This document shows, one piece after another, positions 23,617 through 35,700 of a stretch of DNA of 64,000 bases (its first letter is position 1; the number at the start of each line of letters is the position of its first letter). The notes below the pieces were generated by a model, which did not search any database, had not been told where the DNA came from, and worked only from the letters and a program-made list of their open reading frames with translations. The position numbers and the translations under genes are program-made. Source of the DNA: Protea cynaroides (taxonomy: Eukaryota > Streptophyta > Magnoliopsida > Proteales > Proteaceae); the NCBI GenBank assembly GCA_028583415.1, contig CM053269.1, positions 57,463,007-57,527,006 of the forward strand, in the 5' to 3' direction.

Positions 23617-24179
23617 ACCTAGTTTGAAGCATACTTGCATATGGGGCTGTAAAGCTGAAATAAGAGTCTACAATCCACACCTTCAAAAGCTAGACCCTAG
23701 AACAGTCAGTGAATATTTCATTGGCTATTCTGAAAGATCTAAGGGTTACAAGTTTTACTGTTCCTCATATATCCTTACCATTTTAGAGTCGAAATTTGTT
23801 AAATTTCTAAAGGATGGTGACAACAGTGGGAGTATACAAGGTTGAAACATTGAGTTCCATGAACAATATGTCTCGGTAATCCCTTCCACATCTAGTGGTC
23901 AGGGTTTTATCCCTTTACCAGTGGTACATATGATTCATGAACAACTACAAGCTCATGATGAATTATCACATCAAAATGTACCACATCAAGATACACCACA
24001 TCAAGAGCCAGTTGTTGCTGAACCTGTGGCTCCTGAGCCACAAGTTTTGAGGAGGTCCTCGAGAGAAAGAAAGTCGATATTTTTTTCAGATTATCAGGTA
24101 TATCTCCAAGACTGTGGGAATGATATTGGAATAAATGAAGATCGAATATCATTTACACAGGCTGTTTATAGCAAAGATT

Positions 24180-24960
24180 CTATTTCATGGTATGATGTCA
24201 TGAAGGAAGAAATGGAATCCAAGTCAAAGAATCAAGTGTGAAAACTTGTAAAATTACCTAAGGACACCTCCCCTGTGGGATGTAAGTGGGTTTTTAAGAC
24301 CAAAACCGACTCATACGGTAATATCAAAAGATACAAGGCTCGACTCGTAGCAAAAGGTTTTAATCAGAAAGCTGAAATTGATTATAAAGAAACCTTTTCT
24401 CTGGTAGAAAAGATTCTTTGAGAATCATCATGGCACTGGTAGTTTACTATGATCTTGAGCTGCACCAAATGGATGTCAAGACGGTATTTTTGAATGGTGC
24501 TTTAGAAGAGGAGGTATACATGAGTCAACTTGAAGGTTTTATTTCGGATAAAGAAGGTCATTTAGTATGCAAGCTTAAGAGGTCCATATATGGATTGAAA
24601 CAAACATCCCAACAGTGGTATTTGAAATTTGATAGCACGATCACTTCCTATAATTTTGTAGAGAATCGAACTGATCAATACATTTACATAAAGATCAAGG
24701 GTACTAGTTTCACCATACTAATATTGTATGTGGATGACATTCTCTTAGCTAGCATTGAACTAGGGATGCTACATGGGACGAAACATTTCTTGGCCCAAAA
24801 CTTTAACATGAAGGATATGGGTGAAGCCTCCTATGTCTTAGGCATAGAGATTCACAGGGACAAGTCTCTTAAGACCTTAGGACTGTCTAAAAAGATTACA
24901 TTGACAAAGTTTTGGAAAGGTTTAAGATGAAACAATACTCATTAAGTGTAGCACCTGTAA
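24180..24960 (+). pseudogene. copia reverse transcriptase fragment
   Basis: WVFKTK and YKARLVAKGF motifs at about 24289-24360, then MDVKTVFLNGALEEEVYM and LYVDDILLAS, the RT catalytic motif, at about 24724-24753. A TGG to TGA change at 24238-24240 and a one-base frameshift near 24417 inactivate it. Confidence 0.85.
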
Positions 24961-24999
24961 TTAGAGGTGACAGACTCAGTCTGGAGTAATGTTCGAAGA

Positions 25000-25700
25000 C
25001 CAATCTGGAACAACAGGCTATGCAAAATATTCCCTATGCATTAGCAATAAGCAGTTTAATATATGCTCAGGTCTGTACTAGGCCTAACATCGCATTTGTA
25101 GTGGGAGTTTTAGGAAGATTCCAAAAGAACCCTGGTTTACCACATTAGAAAGCAGCGAAGAAAGTACTAAGATACCTACAGGGCACCAAGGATCACATGC
25201 TCACATATAGGCAAGTTGATGACTTGGAGCTGATCGGCTACTCAGATTCAGATTATGTTGGATGTGGAGATACAAGGAAGTCTATTTCAGGCTTCATATT
25301 TTTGTTAGCTAGAGGAGCAGTGTCTTGGCGCAACGTAAAGCAACCTAAGACAGCTTCTTCTACTATGTAAGCTGAAGTGGTGGCATGCTATGAAGCAGTT
25401 TCCCAGGCATCTTTGTTGAGACAGTTTGTCATAGATTTAAAGGTTATAAGTTCAATTGAAAGACCTAGAAAGATCGACTGTGACAATACTTCAGTGGTAA
25501 GTTTCTCTAACAACACATGCTCAGTGAGTCGCAGCCGACACATTGAGATAAAGTATTTTGTTGTTAAAGAAGACGTTAAAGATCATCGTGTTCAGATAAA
25601 GTATATCGGCACTCATGATATGATAGCAGATCCTTTCACTAAAGGCCTTCCGACAAATGTGTTTGTGGCACACATGGATTGTACGGGACTATGTAGATAA
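25000..25700 (+). pseudogene. copia RNase H fragment
   Basis: GYSDSDYVGCGDTRKS-type sequence at about 25237-25280, then AEVVACYEAVSQAS, CDNTSVVS and HIEIKYFVVKE, ending with MIADPFTKGLP. These are the standard copia RNase H landmarks. A TAG at 25368-25370 interrupts it. Confidence 0.85.
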
Positions 25701-26600
25701 TTAAGTGGCTAAATGTTTTATTGTGACATTGCAATGTAAAGTTTGATGATTTCGAAATAAAATTATTTCTTTTCCTGTCGTTTATTTGGTTGTATACATA
25801 AAGTTTTGGAATGACAGATGCCTATAAGGTTTTCTAGGCAATAAAGTTTGACCATTGAATCGATTATTGAATTGATTCTATAAAGTAGGGTAGTCACAAT
25901 TGAGGTTCATCGTAAAATAAATAATCTATTGTAATATATGGAAAGAAGTGTTACCATTGTACTCTAATACTAGCACATGCACCGGTATGATTCATGGGTT
26001 AGGAGTTTTATTGTGAATATAAAGAACAAGTCCATAAAGAAGGATCCGAAAATTACTGTATGGCCATACATCATGTTATTAATTAGCTTGTCATGTGGCA
26101 ATATGGACCAAGTGGGAGAATATAAGTCTCGGGTGGCCCACATGCCACCTGGCTCCACCTAAGTTGGATATTAACATTAGGATCCTGTGACATGTGGCAC
26201 TTAGATCACCGTTGATCATTGATGAGAGGAGACGGTTGATCCATAAATAATCCAAGGGTGGGGTCCTGTGCACATTATGCAATCTGAGAATTTCCATTAC
26301 ATTCGCTTTGTCTGGGAATAAGGAATGCACAGAAACCCTATCCCGTTCTTCTCTATCTTCTTCCTTTTGCTCATACAAGAGAGGACGCAAAGAGCTTGTG
26401 CACTAGGTGTATCAGAGATAAGGAGCACAAAGGAAGTACAACAATTGGACGACAATGGCGAGAGTTGATCCATCAAGAGGTATTTTACATTGTTTAATTC
26501 CGCATTCAGTTTTAGAGAGGTTTCTTACAAAGGATTATTGAGAAAAACAGAGATGCCCCAAAAATCCAAAACCCTAATTATGGGGGGTAAGAAAACTTAC

Positions 26601-27100
26601 ATTATATGTAACATCCGGCTTCTCAGACTGGCTCAACAACGAGATACTAGAGTCAGCTTCTGGTGGCAACACGTCGACGAGGGCATTGGAGTGCCGATGG
26701 AGAGCCACTGACGTTGAAGGCTTCAATAGCTCCCAATTAATGGTGCTGAGTATTCTAACATAGTAATTCGAGCCAGTTGTTGATCCGACAATGCCATTGT
26801 TCTGATCTATCAACTCCATAAACTGACCGATAACGAGAGGAACCGACTAGATCCTTTTCACCTCCTCTTGGGCCCGAAGAAGCTCTCGCTTCAAATTCTT
26901 CTGCTCGTCCTTTACATATTGTTCCTGAATATCGATGAACTCGAGCTGGCGCTGCAAAGATTTGAGGCGACCATACAAATCATCCTCATCGGAAATAGAT
27001 GACTGATCAGAAAACTTGTATGTGTCAGATTTGGATGAAGAGAAAGCCGGCGGTGGTTCCGACGCTGGTTTGGGGTCAACAACCATGGCTGATGCAGCAT
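26601..27100 (-). pseudogene. RPT3 exon 1 pseudogene (copy B)
   Basis: Colinear with 4033-4533 and ending at an intact-looking donor (AAT|GTAAGT). Two lesions are visible. One base is lost right after the initiator ATG (27098-27100), so that ATG is out of frame, although an in-frame ATG survives at 27086. A CAG codon has become TAG at 26847-26849. The duplication breakpoint lies in intron 1, so this copy never had the AAA+ exons beside it; a copia element now follows it. It still carries the shared promoter-proximal sequence, so it could be transcribed, but no ATPase can result. Confidence 0.92.
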
Positions 27101-27338
27101 TTTTCTTCTCCGCTTTAGAGTTTTTCCTGATGAAGGAGAAAAATTTGTTCGCTTTCTATGATCAGTTTCTCTTCGGTAGGGTGTGTTTCAAGAAAAGCTA
27201 GGGCTGCAGAAGACAACACCAGTTTCTGGCCCGGGGCATCCCTATCCAGGATTTGTTTATTAACCGTTGAAAGAGGTCGGTTCGTATTAATCCCTTCCGC
27301 ACCCGAATCACCTCCATAAATGGGAGTGATGCCGATCC

Positions 27339-27565
27339 GGATCCGCATCCACTCCTCCCAGTGGGAGGACAGTGGCAGTCTTACCCGGATGGACGCCATG
27401 TGGTTCTCCGTTGAATCCGAGACCCACGTCCAAGCAGACACCCAGTCGATAAGCCAAGCCGATAGGGGGTGTCAGCTCGGACATGGATATTGGATTCACC
27501 CGAGAACCACATGGCTGCAATCCAAATAAGGCTGCCACGTCCTCCCAATGGAACGATGTGAATCC
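27339..27565. mobile_element. Foldback MITE, family M1 (copy B only)
   Basis: 227 bp, ends GGATCCGCATCC and CGATGTGAATCC. Flanks ATGCCGATCC (27329-27338) and GTGCAGATCC (27566-27575) form a 10-bp duplication with two mismatches. Copy A at about 4721-4731 is the empty site with a single GTGCAGATCC. Confidence 0.9.
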
Positions 27566-29233
27566 GTGCAGATCCTCTCCCCAACATTTATCTATCCCCA
27601 CATCCTTGGGAATCATGAAAAGTATAGGACCCACTCTAGACTGTGGGACCTACATCCATATAAATTGTCCTCGTAATTTTTATTTATTTTTTTATTTTTT
27701 TGGTAAAAATCATGAGTTCAGTAAGAAATAATTCTGATACTTAAAAAAGATGGAATTAAAGATCTAATCGCGTTTAGACACTTGGAAATAATGTTTACGT
27801 GCCACCAGATCGCTTACATGGAGACAAAGCTATTTGTATCAATATTGATACCATTAGGCATAGTTATCAAGGAATCGTCTCACCTATACCTGTGTTTAGA
27901 TGCCATTCAAAGCGCCTTGAAAACTTAGGCACCTATGCGGGTTCCTTGGATGTCCAATGACTCTCCAACACCTTATAGTAATGATAACAATGCATTAAGC
28001 AAATCACCATGTCACATTTAATTATTTATTGTCAAACAAAAACAGGTCCCATAATATTTCTTTTGAAAGCTTTAATATCAAAAACAAGCTTAAGAGCCAC
28101 GGAAGTGGGATAGCAAACCTAAAGAGCCACGGAAGAGGGACTAGGATCGTCTCCTATCGTAAAGTCAATCCCGCAGTCTATCAAACAAGTTAGGGTGGTC
28201 AGCATGTAAATCGATGCAACTCAGCCTGTTCAAGGGACAACTGAATGATAGGAGACAATGCCCAACCACGTAAGAGGGTCTTTCTCATACTTCTAAAGCT
28301 TATAGCTATAGAAACTCAATATTAACTGTTTTTATTGGATCTTCCCTTTTTAACTCAAAATTTTGGTTTCTTTTAGGTATAAATACTATTGGCTAATGAA
28401 AACGTGACATGTGATCACTTCTAAGCCTCTAGCCATTCGGAGCACAATTGTTCTTTTACTAAAAAGATACTCAAGAGCATATTCAGCAATATCAGCTAAA
28501 GTCAGGGGCACAACCAATGTTTTCAAATTTATACTGCAAAAGCGCATAGGGCCCACTCAGATCCCTATGAAAAGGGCCTAAATCTCAATGGTAAAAGATC
28601 ATCTCAATAATTTCTACCAACTATCACTATATAGTGTTCCCTCGTCTTTTTATTTTTATTTTATTTATTTATTTATTTATTTTGTGAATGAGATTCCTGA
28701 TTTAAGCATTTGGGAGACCCATGCTAAAAGTCCGACCTTTAGAAAATCATAAAGGATTCCAACCGTGACAGTTTCTACAAACCTAGAAGCAAAATCCCAA
28801 TAAATTGAACTAATTATCTTTCTTATAATTTCTCATTTATGCAGTTTTTTCATCAATTTAAACGAAGATGAAGTTGAAATTTTAACTAATTTTATAATTT
28901 TAGATAAGAACGAGGCATTTTTTGCATGATCGTCTGGTATCTATAACTTGGCAAGACTTGGCAAGTTGGATGAGGCCCAAATTGTATGAATAGGTAATAT
29001 CTCAGATCTCCTGCTCACACGAGTTAATTTTAAAAATCAACCAATAAAACAAAACTTATAAACAAAAGGGGTTGAAAAGAAATAGTAACCTAAAATACAA
29101 GTAATACACCAACACGCTTGGCAAATCTAGGGCATGGAGTGATCTAAATGGATACATTATCTGTCCATGTGACAAAATAAATGCATTGTGGTATTCCCAA
29201 AAATTATAGACCCTTGTGAAAATAATAATTTTC

Positions 29234-29235
<2 letters not shown>

Positions 29236-29268
<33 letters not shown>
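29236..29268. repeat. (AT)n microsatellite
   Basis: Alternating AT run, much shorter in copy A (about 10676). Confidence 0.95.
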
Positions 29269-29270
<2 letters not shown>

Positions 29271-29723
29271 CCTTGTACTTGGCCTGTAATTATCCAAACT
29301 CCCTTACTCATAAATTCTTTTCATATTTCTCCTAAAAACAAAAGTTCCACCTTTTTTTTTCCCTTGATATTTTTAAATCCCTATCCTTACCTCCATCCTT
29401 AATTGCTGCCTGTCACTCCATTGTGTCTGCTTCTTTGCATCTCTCATTTTCTACCTCTAGTGGATGAAGGTTGGATGGAGAGAGGATTAAGCTAGGGATT
29501 TGAAAATAGCAAGAGAGAAAGAGAGGTGAATTTAAAATTAAAAAAATTAAAAATATATTATTAATAATAAAAAAAATTTGAGTAATTATAGGTTAAAGGG
29601 AGTTTTAGAAATTTACCCTATACATTTTAATCTAAAACCTCATGGACCAATCTCGATAACCAAAATTGCTTAATCACTCATCTACATAGCATAGTTTGGT
29701 GGACCCCAAGTGAGACCTTCCTT

Positions 29724-29741
29724 CTTTTTTTTTTGGTAAAG
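29724..29741 (-). mobile_element. 18-bp LINE tail with perfect 16-bp target duplication
   Basis: The insert is C, ten T, GGTAAAG. It is flanked by AAGTGAGACCTTCCTT at 29708-29723 and again at 29742-29757. Copy A (about 11112-11133) has one copy of the target and no insert. Only the poly(A) and the last bases of a LINE were copied. Confidence 0.85.
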
Positions 29742-29931
29742 AAGTGAGACCTTCCTTAATCGGTAGCTAGTGGAGGCAAATTAGAATAAAGTCTTTACCC
29801 TTACATTGCCCCGCGTAGCTTAAATGGAATAAAACCTGCATCATTATCCTCCAAACAACTGTCTAGGTAAGATACTTATATGTTCTTTCACAAAAGAAAA
29901 TAATATATTCAGTGTTTTTTTGAAGAGAATA

Positions 29932-30078
29932 GTTCACCTGCATGCATTTCTATCTTTTTTGGAATTTCATCATCGTCTATATTCAATGGTTTCACAATCT
30001 AGAGATGAATCCCACGCTACATCAATGGTGACAGGATCTCATGAAAAGTACACATATATGTAGATGATCCAAACTCTT
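29932..30078. mobile_element. MITE, family M2 (copy B)
   Basis: Uninterrupted version of the locus at 11543-11950, inverted relative to 8850-9006. Shared by both duplication copies, so older than the duplication. Confidence 0.6.
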
Positions 30079-30392
30079 TGTTAGCTAGATAATGATCATC
30101 CAGCTAGCATGATCGTGACAAGATCTTTATTGAGGAAAGTTGATTGGTGTGATGATCTCATGGGTAGTGAAAGTTTACACATGTGTGATGGCAAGATTGG
30201 TAATTTGGTGGTTAGGTGATGTGCCAAGATCTTTAGGGGGTTGTGCTACTTGATGTTTCTGGATAGTTTGTATTATTTCCTATTTAAGGATAATAAACCC
30301 CCCAAGTAAGAACTTGGGGATCCCCCCGTGGAGTAGACTTTGGGAGGAACCACGAAATATTTTCTCGTCTTTCCTTTATGCATAAGTTAACA
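30079..30392. mobile_element. Solo LTR with 5-bp target duplication
   Basis: 314 bp beginning TGTTA and ending TAACA, flanked by CTCTT on both sides (30074-30078, 30393-30397). A TATTTAAG box lies near 30280. Copy A lacks it (about 11946). This is the signature of an LTR retrotransposon reduced by LTR-LTR recombination. Confidence 0.88.
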
Positions 30393-30569
30393 CTCTTATT
30401 TGAATGCTACTTAAGTATTCGTGGTGCTTATTCAAGTTCATAAAGGGTTGAATTATTACCCAATTTAACATGTCATATGACTAATGCATGGAAGGTTAAG
30501 TGCTCCTTAACCAATTGAAGATTTTTTTTAAAAAAAGTAAGAATCAATACATATTACACTACTATTATA

Positions 30570-32225
30570 TTTTGTTGTAAATTTAATGTTTTGAATTTAA
30601 TAAATTCAAAATATTATTTTTATTTTTGAAGTAGGGTTGAAGAGGTATATCTCTTCATAATAGACACTTTTACGAGAGGTGTTAAAATGGTGTATTTCTT
30701 CTTAATAAGTACTTTTACAAGAGGTGTTGAAGATATTTGTCTCTTCTTAATAGACACCTAAATGACCAATAAGTATAACTATTGGTGACATGTCCAAATA
30801 GTCAATGGACATGTCTGTTTGTAGAGACATGATGTTTGGACACACTCTTTGGAGACAACCATTGGTGATGTCCCTTCTTCTTCTATATATAGAGAGAATG
30901 TTTAGCACATATGGTAGATCATAACAAGCTATAGCTTGGTTTAACAATCCCATAGTGTTCATTTGATTTTTACCTATTGAGCATAGTCTTTTGAATCTCT
31001 GAGTAAACCATGAAAGTAAGTGTAGCACTTTCTAATTTTTTAGGGTTGTTTTATCTTGGGAATCGATTCGCATAGAACCTAGTTTGCACCATAGGGGGCG
31101 ATTACGATTTTAAAGAGAGTAGTCTTGACTACGACTCAACCCTACCATTCATTGCCGCACGTGATACATCAATTTAATGGTGCTTTCTAATGCCTTCTTT
31201 GGTGAGTTCATGAATGCTTACATAGAGTAATTGAGTAAGTCTGAATGCTTACATAGAGTAATTGAGTAAGTCGTCGTTATTATTATTTACAATTCAATAT
31301 CTCATGGTCATCTCATGCCTACGATGATGTTTATGATGCATATATTACAACATGTTTTTTTTTTTTTTCCAACTGTATGAAATCCCAACATAAGATCCAA
31401 CGAAAGGCTGCACAAGTATCCAAGAGAGGAAGAGGTAGGGAAGCTACTTCACATCCCATATGTTGTAATATATGCACCACAACCATCATCTAGATAAGAG
31501 ATTAACATGAAATATAGAAATTGTAAATAAAGACAAAAGTGATTTACACAAATACTTAATTTATGTAGCCATGCATGGACCTACCAAAGTAGGCAGCAAA
31601 TTAACCATTATATTGATGCACCAAATGCGGCTAACAAACGGTAGAGTTGAGTCATAGCCAAAAAACTCAAGACTACTCTCCTTATAATTGTAGTCGCCCC
31701 TATGGTACAAATCGGGTTCTTTGCAAATTGATTTTCAAGATAAAACAACCCTAAAAAGTAGTAAGTGTTAAACTTACTCTTATTGTTTACTCAGAGATTC
31801 AAAAGACCATGCTCAAGAGATAGAAGAGTCAATGCAATAGTGGTGGGACTAACATTGTTGTAGTTATTGTAATGATCTCTCATGTGGGTTAAACTTTTTC
31901 ACTATATATAGGAGGAAAAGAAATACCGTCAATGATTGTCTCCAAAGAGAGTGTCCAAATATCATGTTTCTATCAATAGACATGTTTATTAGCCATTTAG
32001 ACATGTCACCAATAGTCATACCTATTGATCATTTAAGTGTCTATTAGGATGAAACACATTTTCAACACCATTTATGAAAGTACCTATTAGAAAAAGACAT
32101 GCCTCCTCACCATCACTTCTAAAGGTGCCTATTAAAATAAGATACATTTCTTCAACACCAATTGTAAAATAATAAATTAATATTTTAAATCTAATAAAAT
32201 TCAAAACATTAAAATTACAACACCA
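30570..32225. mobile_element. Long inverted-repeat element, copy B
   Basis: Same structure as 12150-13800. Arms at about 30570-31195 and 31590-32225, with a TATA-like CTATATATAGAG at about 30883. Contains a fresh 31-bp tandem duplication at 31211-31272. Confidence 0.65.
31211..31272. repeat. Perfect 31-bp tandem duplication
   Basis: The unit starting TGAATGCTTACATAGAG occurs twice head to tail (31211-31241, 31242-31272). Copy A has a single divergent unit (about 12830-12860). Confidence 0.9.
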
Positions 32226-32734
32226 CGCAAAAAAGCACAGACGGACAGAAACTGGATGAAACATTTATGCATGCACCAAAATCCCGTAAAAGGTTGAAGG
32301 AAGAAGTTCTTGACTGGACCAAACTTAAGAAGCATGAGCCTCAACAATTAAATAGCGATTTTGTTATCTTCATTTTACTTCATTTTCAACCAAACACTTG
32401 GAAACCTTCCTTTCCTTGGATTTCATCAGAGGGGAAAACCAAACGAGGCCTTCACACTCAACTAGAACCAGCATTGGAAACTAAAGTTTCCAAAGGAATA
32501 TCTGACAGAACTGTAGAAAGAGAAGTTCATCTCCCATCAATTTTCACACACACAAAAAAAAAATCCATTTCAAAGAAATAACGTAGATATCAACAAACTG
32601 TACAAAAAATCAAATCAAACCAATTCATCACAATCGTCCTGATCTATACTCCTAATCACCACTTATAATATATATCTTCAATAAAATCTAATTATATATA
32701 AAAGTCCAAGTTCTCAGATCACTCACAAATAAGT

Positions 32735-35700
32735 TTACGAGATGGAAAATCTTCTCCTCCGAGGCTTTGTTACATCAATCCCATCATCGATGTTTGTGGT
32801 GTCGTCCTTCGATCCATGCTTGAACGGATTCAACTTCCCTAATTTCTTCGACACCGACGAGAAGAAGCTGTGTTTCTTGGGGCCTCCTTTTGTCGAGGAG
32901 CTCCCTTGATTCTTCTGCAAGTCCGAAACGTACGACTTCATCTTCATCAGCTCCGATCTTAGAGCTTCGTTCTCCTTGATCAGTGATGAATCGACCTTTA
33001 ACTGATTCCTCGTTGTTGAGGCGTCTTCCATGTTACTTCTCAGCTTTAGTTGATCATAGTACAGAGCGTGGAGTACGATCTGGACGGGTAAGCGTTTGTT
33101 TTGGGAAGCATGGACACGAGCTTCGTAGGAGAGCTTCAGTGGGTCCATCACGCTGCAGACCTTCTCCCTCTCGATCTCGTCTAATGCTGGGTGAGCCTGA
33201 AAAAGCAAATACCAATCTGAGATAAAATTTGATGACTCAGTTCTGAACTCGGATGAGTTATTTAGATTCGATCTGATTTCAGGTAAACTCGGTCATTCTC
33301 ATTGAGTTGGATCTCCTTACGAATCTCAGTTCCTCCTTGACAAGAAGGGTTAATGCAGTTTCTTAGTTCAACTATATACTACATATTAGAAATTTTGTGG
33401 ACGGTCACAGACAGATATCAAAATTGGAACTCACATGCAGTGAATGAGGGATTGGATCGGATTAAATCGACTAGGATCGCTGATCTAAATCAGGACCGGC
33501 TAGGACTGCAAGGGTTGATCATAAAATGGTAAGGCAAAAATAAAGGGCGACGGGAAAGATTTCAGTTGACTGGGATCGATCTTGTATCGCTCTTACATAT
33601 CAAGTTTCAATCAAAACGACATAAAACTAAACAGTATTTTGGAGTAAAAAAAAAAACCACCCCACACCACTACTACCACCAACCACCACTACCACCACAA
33701 CCACCATCAGCCACCACCACCCACCGCCTCCACCACCACCACCCACCGCCACCACTACCCACCCACCACCATCCTCAACCACCACTACCCACCCACCGCC
33801 ACCACCAACCACCGCCACCCACCATCACCACCACCACCACCAACAACCATCACCCATCACCAATCGCCACCACCACCAACCATCACCCACCACCACCACC
33901 ACCCCCCGCCACTGCATCCACCACCACCCCCTGCCACCTCATCCACCACCACCACCGCCACCACCATCCACCATCGCCACCACCCACCACCAACCATCAC
34001 CCACCACCACCACCACCCCCCACCACCGCATCCACCACTAACCATCACCCACCACCACCACCCTCCACCCACCCACCGCCACCCTTCGCCACCACCTCCC
34101 ACCCACCACCACCATCACCAACCATCACCACTCAATACTAGTGCCACCACCACCACTCTGGAGTCCATGATTAAACTAGGTTAACACACATGTTTTTACT
34201 TCCTTATACTCCTGAATCCTTTTGAAGTTGGAGTAGAAATTTGAACCAAAAGTAAGAATCTCAGAGTTGAAGTTTTATCAAACAGCCCTTAATAGCATTC
34301 CTGTTCCTGATCCATTGCTTTTGCTCTGTCGTTATTTTATTGCTTTCACTATGGAGTCAATTTTTTGAGAGCAAAATGTTGTTTGATAACATTGTAATAG
34401 AACTAATTCCAGAGTTTATTGATTATAAAATCTAATTTGATAAAATTGAATCTGAAATCAATTCCAGATCTAGTGGTGGTGGCGAGGGTGGTGGGGGTGG
34501 GTGTTGTGGTGGTGGTAGTAGTGGCAGTGGCGATGGGTGGTGATGGTGGTGGTGGCTATGGGTGACGAAGGTGGTGGGTGGTGGCGGTGGGTAGTAGTGG
34601 TGGCAACGGAGGTGGTGGTGGTGGTGGACAGCGGTTAAGCCTTTGTTTTGGCCGAACTCTCTCTTTTTAGTTTTTTTTCATTTGCTTTGGAACAATGAGA
34701 AATAGTTTTTTTTTAAGTCTCAAATTTGAGATTCCAAAGTCAAATGGAATCCACTACACTCCCTAAGAGCTTGGACTTGAACCAAATTTACTAAACGAGA
34801 TTCAGCTCTAAAATTACTCGCAAGGAGACAGAATCAATTGAATCCTCAAGCCGAAGGTATCAACCAGGCCCTTACCAACTCGTTGAGTTGATTCACAAGT
34901 TTTTAACTCCACTCGAGACCCAGTTAAGTTGAGTCGAGTTTTCGAGTTTCGAGGCAATTTTGCACTAACACGCAGAGCATAATTTTGGATTCAGTTTCGG
35001 AGTAACTCACTGAGTTGTCACTTGCCTTCAAGTAGATGTCTACAGCCCTATACAGATCGTCATCAACCTTCCTGGAGGCCTTGGGGACGAGATTCGCGAT
35101 ACCGTTGAACTTGGAAATACTGAGTTCTTCATAGGATGCAATCTCACCCAGATACGCATCAACCATCTTAGCAACCCTCTGCATCGCCGGAGAACAGATA
35201 TCACCAAGATCACCAGCATTGAAGACTGCCACGCTCTTTTCCTTCTCAACAAAACCCGAGATGATCCTGCGGACGCTCTGCAGATCTAACAACTTCTCTC
35301 CGTCGTAAGTGAATGTCAAAATCAAAAGATCGTCCATAGTAACGTGCTCCATAACCGCCGAGATCCGTTTCTCCAGCTCGTTCATGCAACTGATCGAAGT
35401 GTTCAAGAAGATCGCCGATCGCAGCAGGCAGCAGAGAAAATTCACCGGAAACGCCGCTTTCTCTTGCGGAAATAGAGCCACGATGGAATCCAGAAGGTCA
35501 CGCTGCCTGTTCCTGCGGTCTATTTCGCCGGGATCCGACGACTCTGTTACGTTGCTGGTACGGGGCCGAACAAGATCTGGAAGGGATCTTTCGGTATACG
35601 TCATGAGAGCACTCGCTAGGGTTAGGATTTTCGCGCCACGAGATTTCATTGCAGAAAGTATTCTCTGGAATGAACTGATGTCGAGGATCGTTAGCTCTTC

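Larger units (their letters stand above)
22046..26510 (+). mobile_element. Ty1/copia retrotransposon, degenerate, 5' LTR not found
   Basis: The order is gag, protease, integrase, reverse transcriptase, RNase H, which is the copia order. A polypurine tract (AAGTGGGAGAA, about 26109-26119) is followed by a probable 3' LTR to about 26500. I found no matching 5' LTR in 20860-22045, so dating from LTR divergence is not possible. Many stops and frameshifts make it non-functional. It sits in copy B between sequences equivalent to 3597 and 3955. Confidence 0.85.
27576..29931. other. Non-coding flank of copy B
   Basis: Counterpart of 9017-11543. No gene seen. It contains an (AT)n tract at 29236-29268 and the 18-bp LINE tail at 29724-29741. 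Confidence 0.6.

Noticed and set aside
30747..31028. 93-codon minus-strand open frame
   Set aside because: Falls in an arm of the long inverted-repeat element and is not open in copy A.
33566..34141. 191-codon His/Pro/Thr-rich plus-strand open frame
   Set aside because: It is the translation of an (ACC)n tract inside an intron, with no domain or conserved start; copy A has no equivalent.
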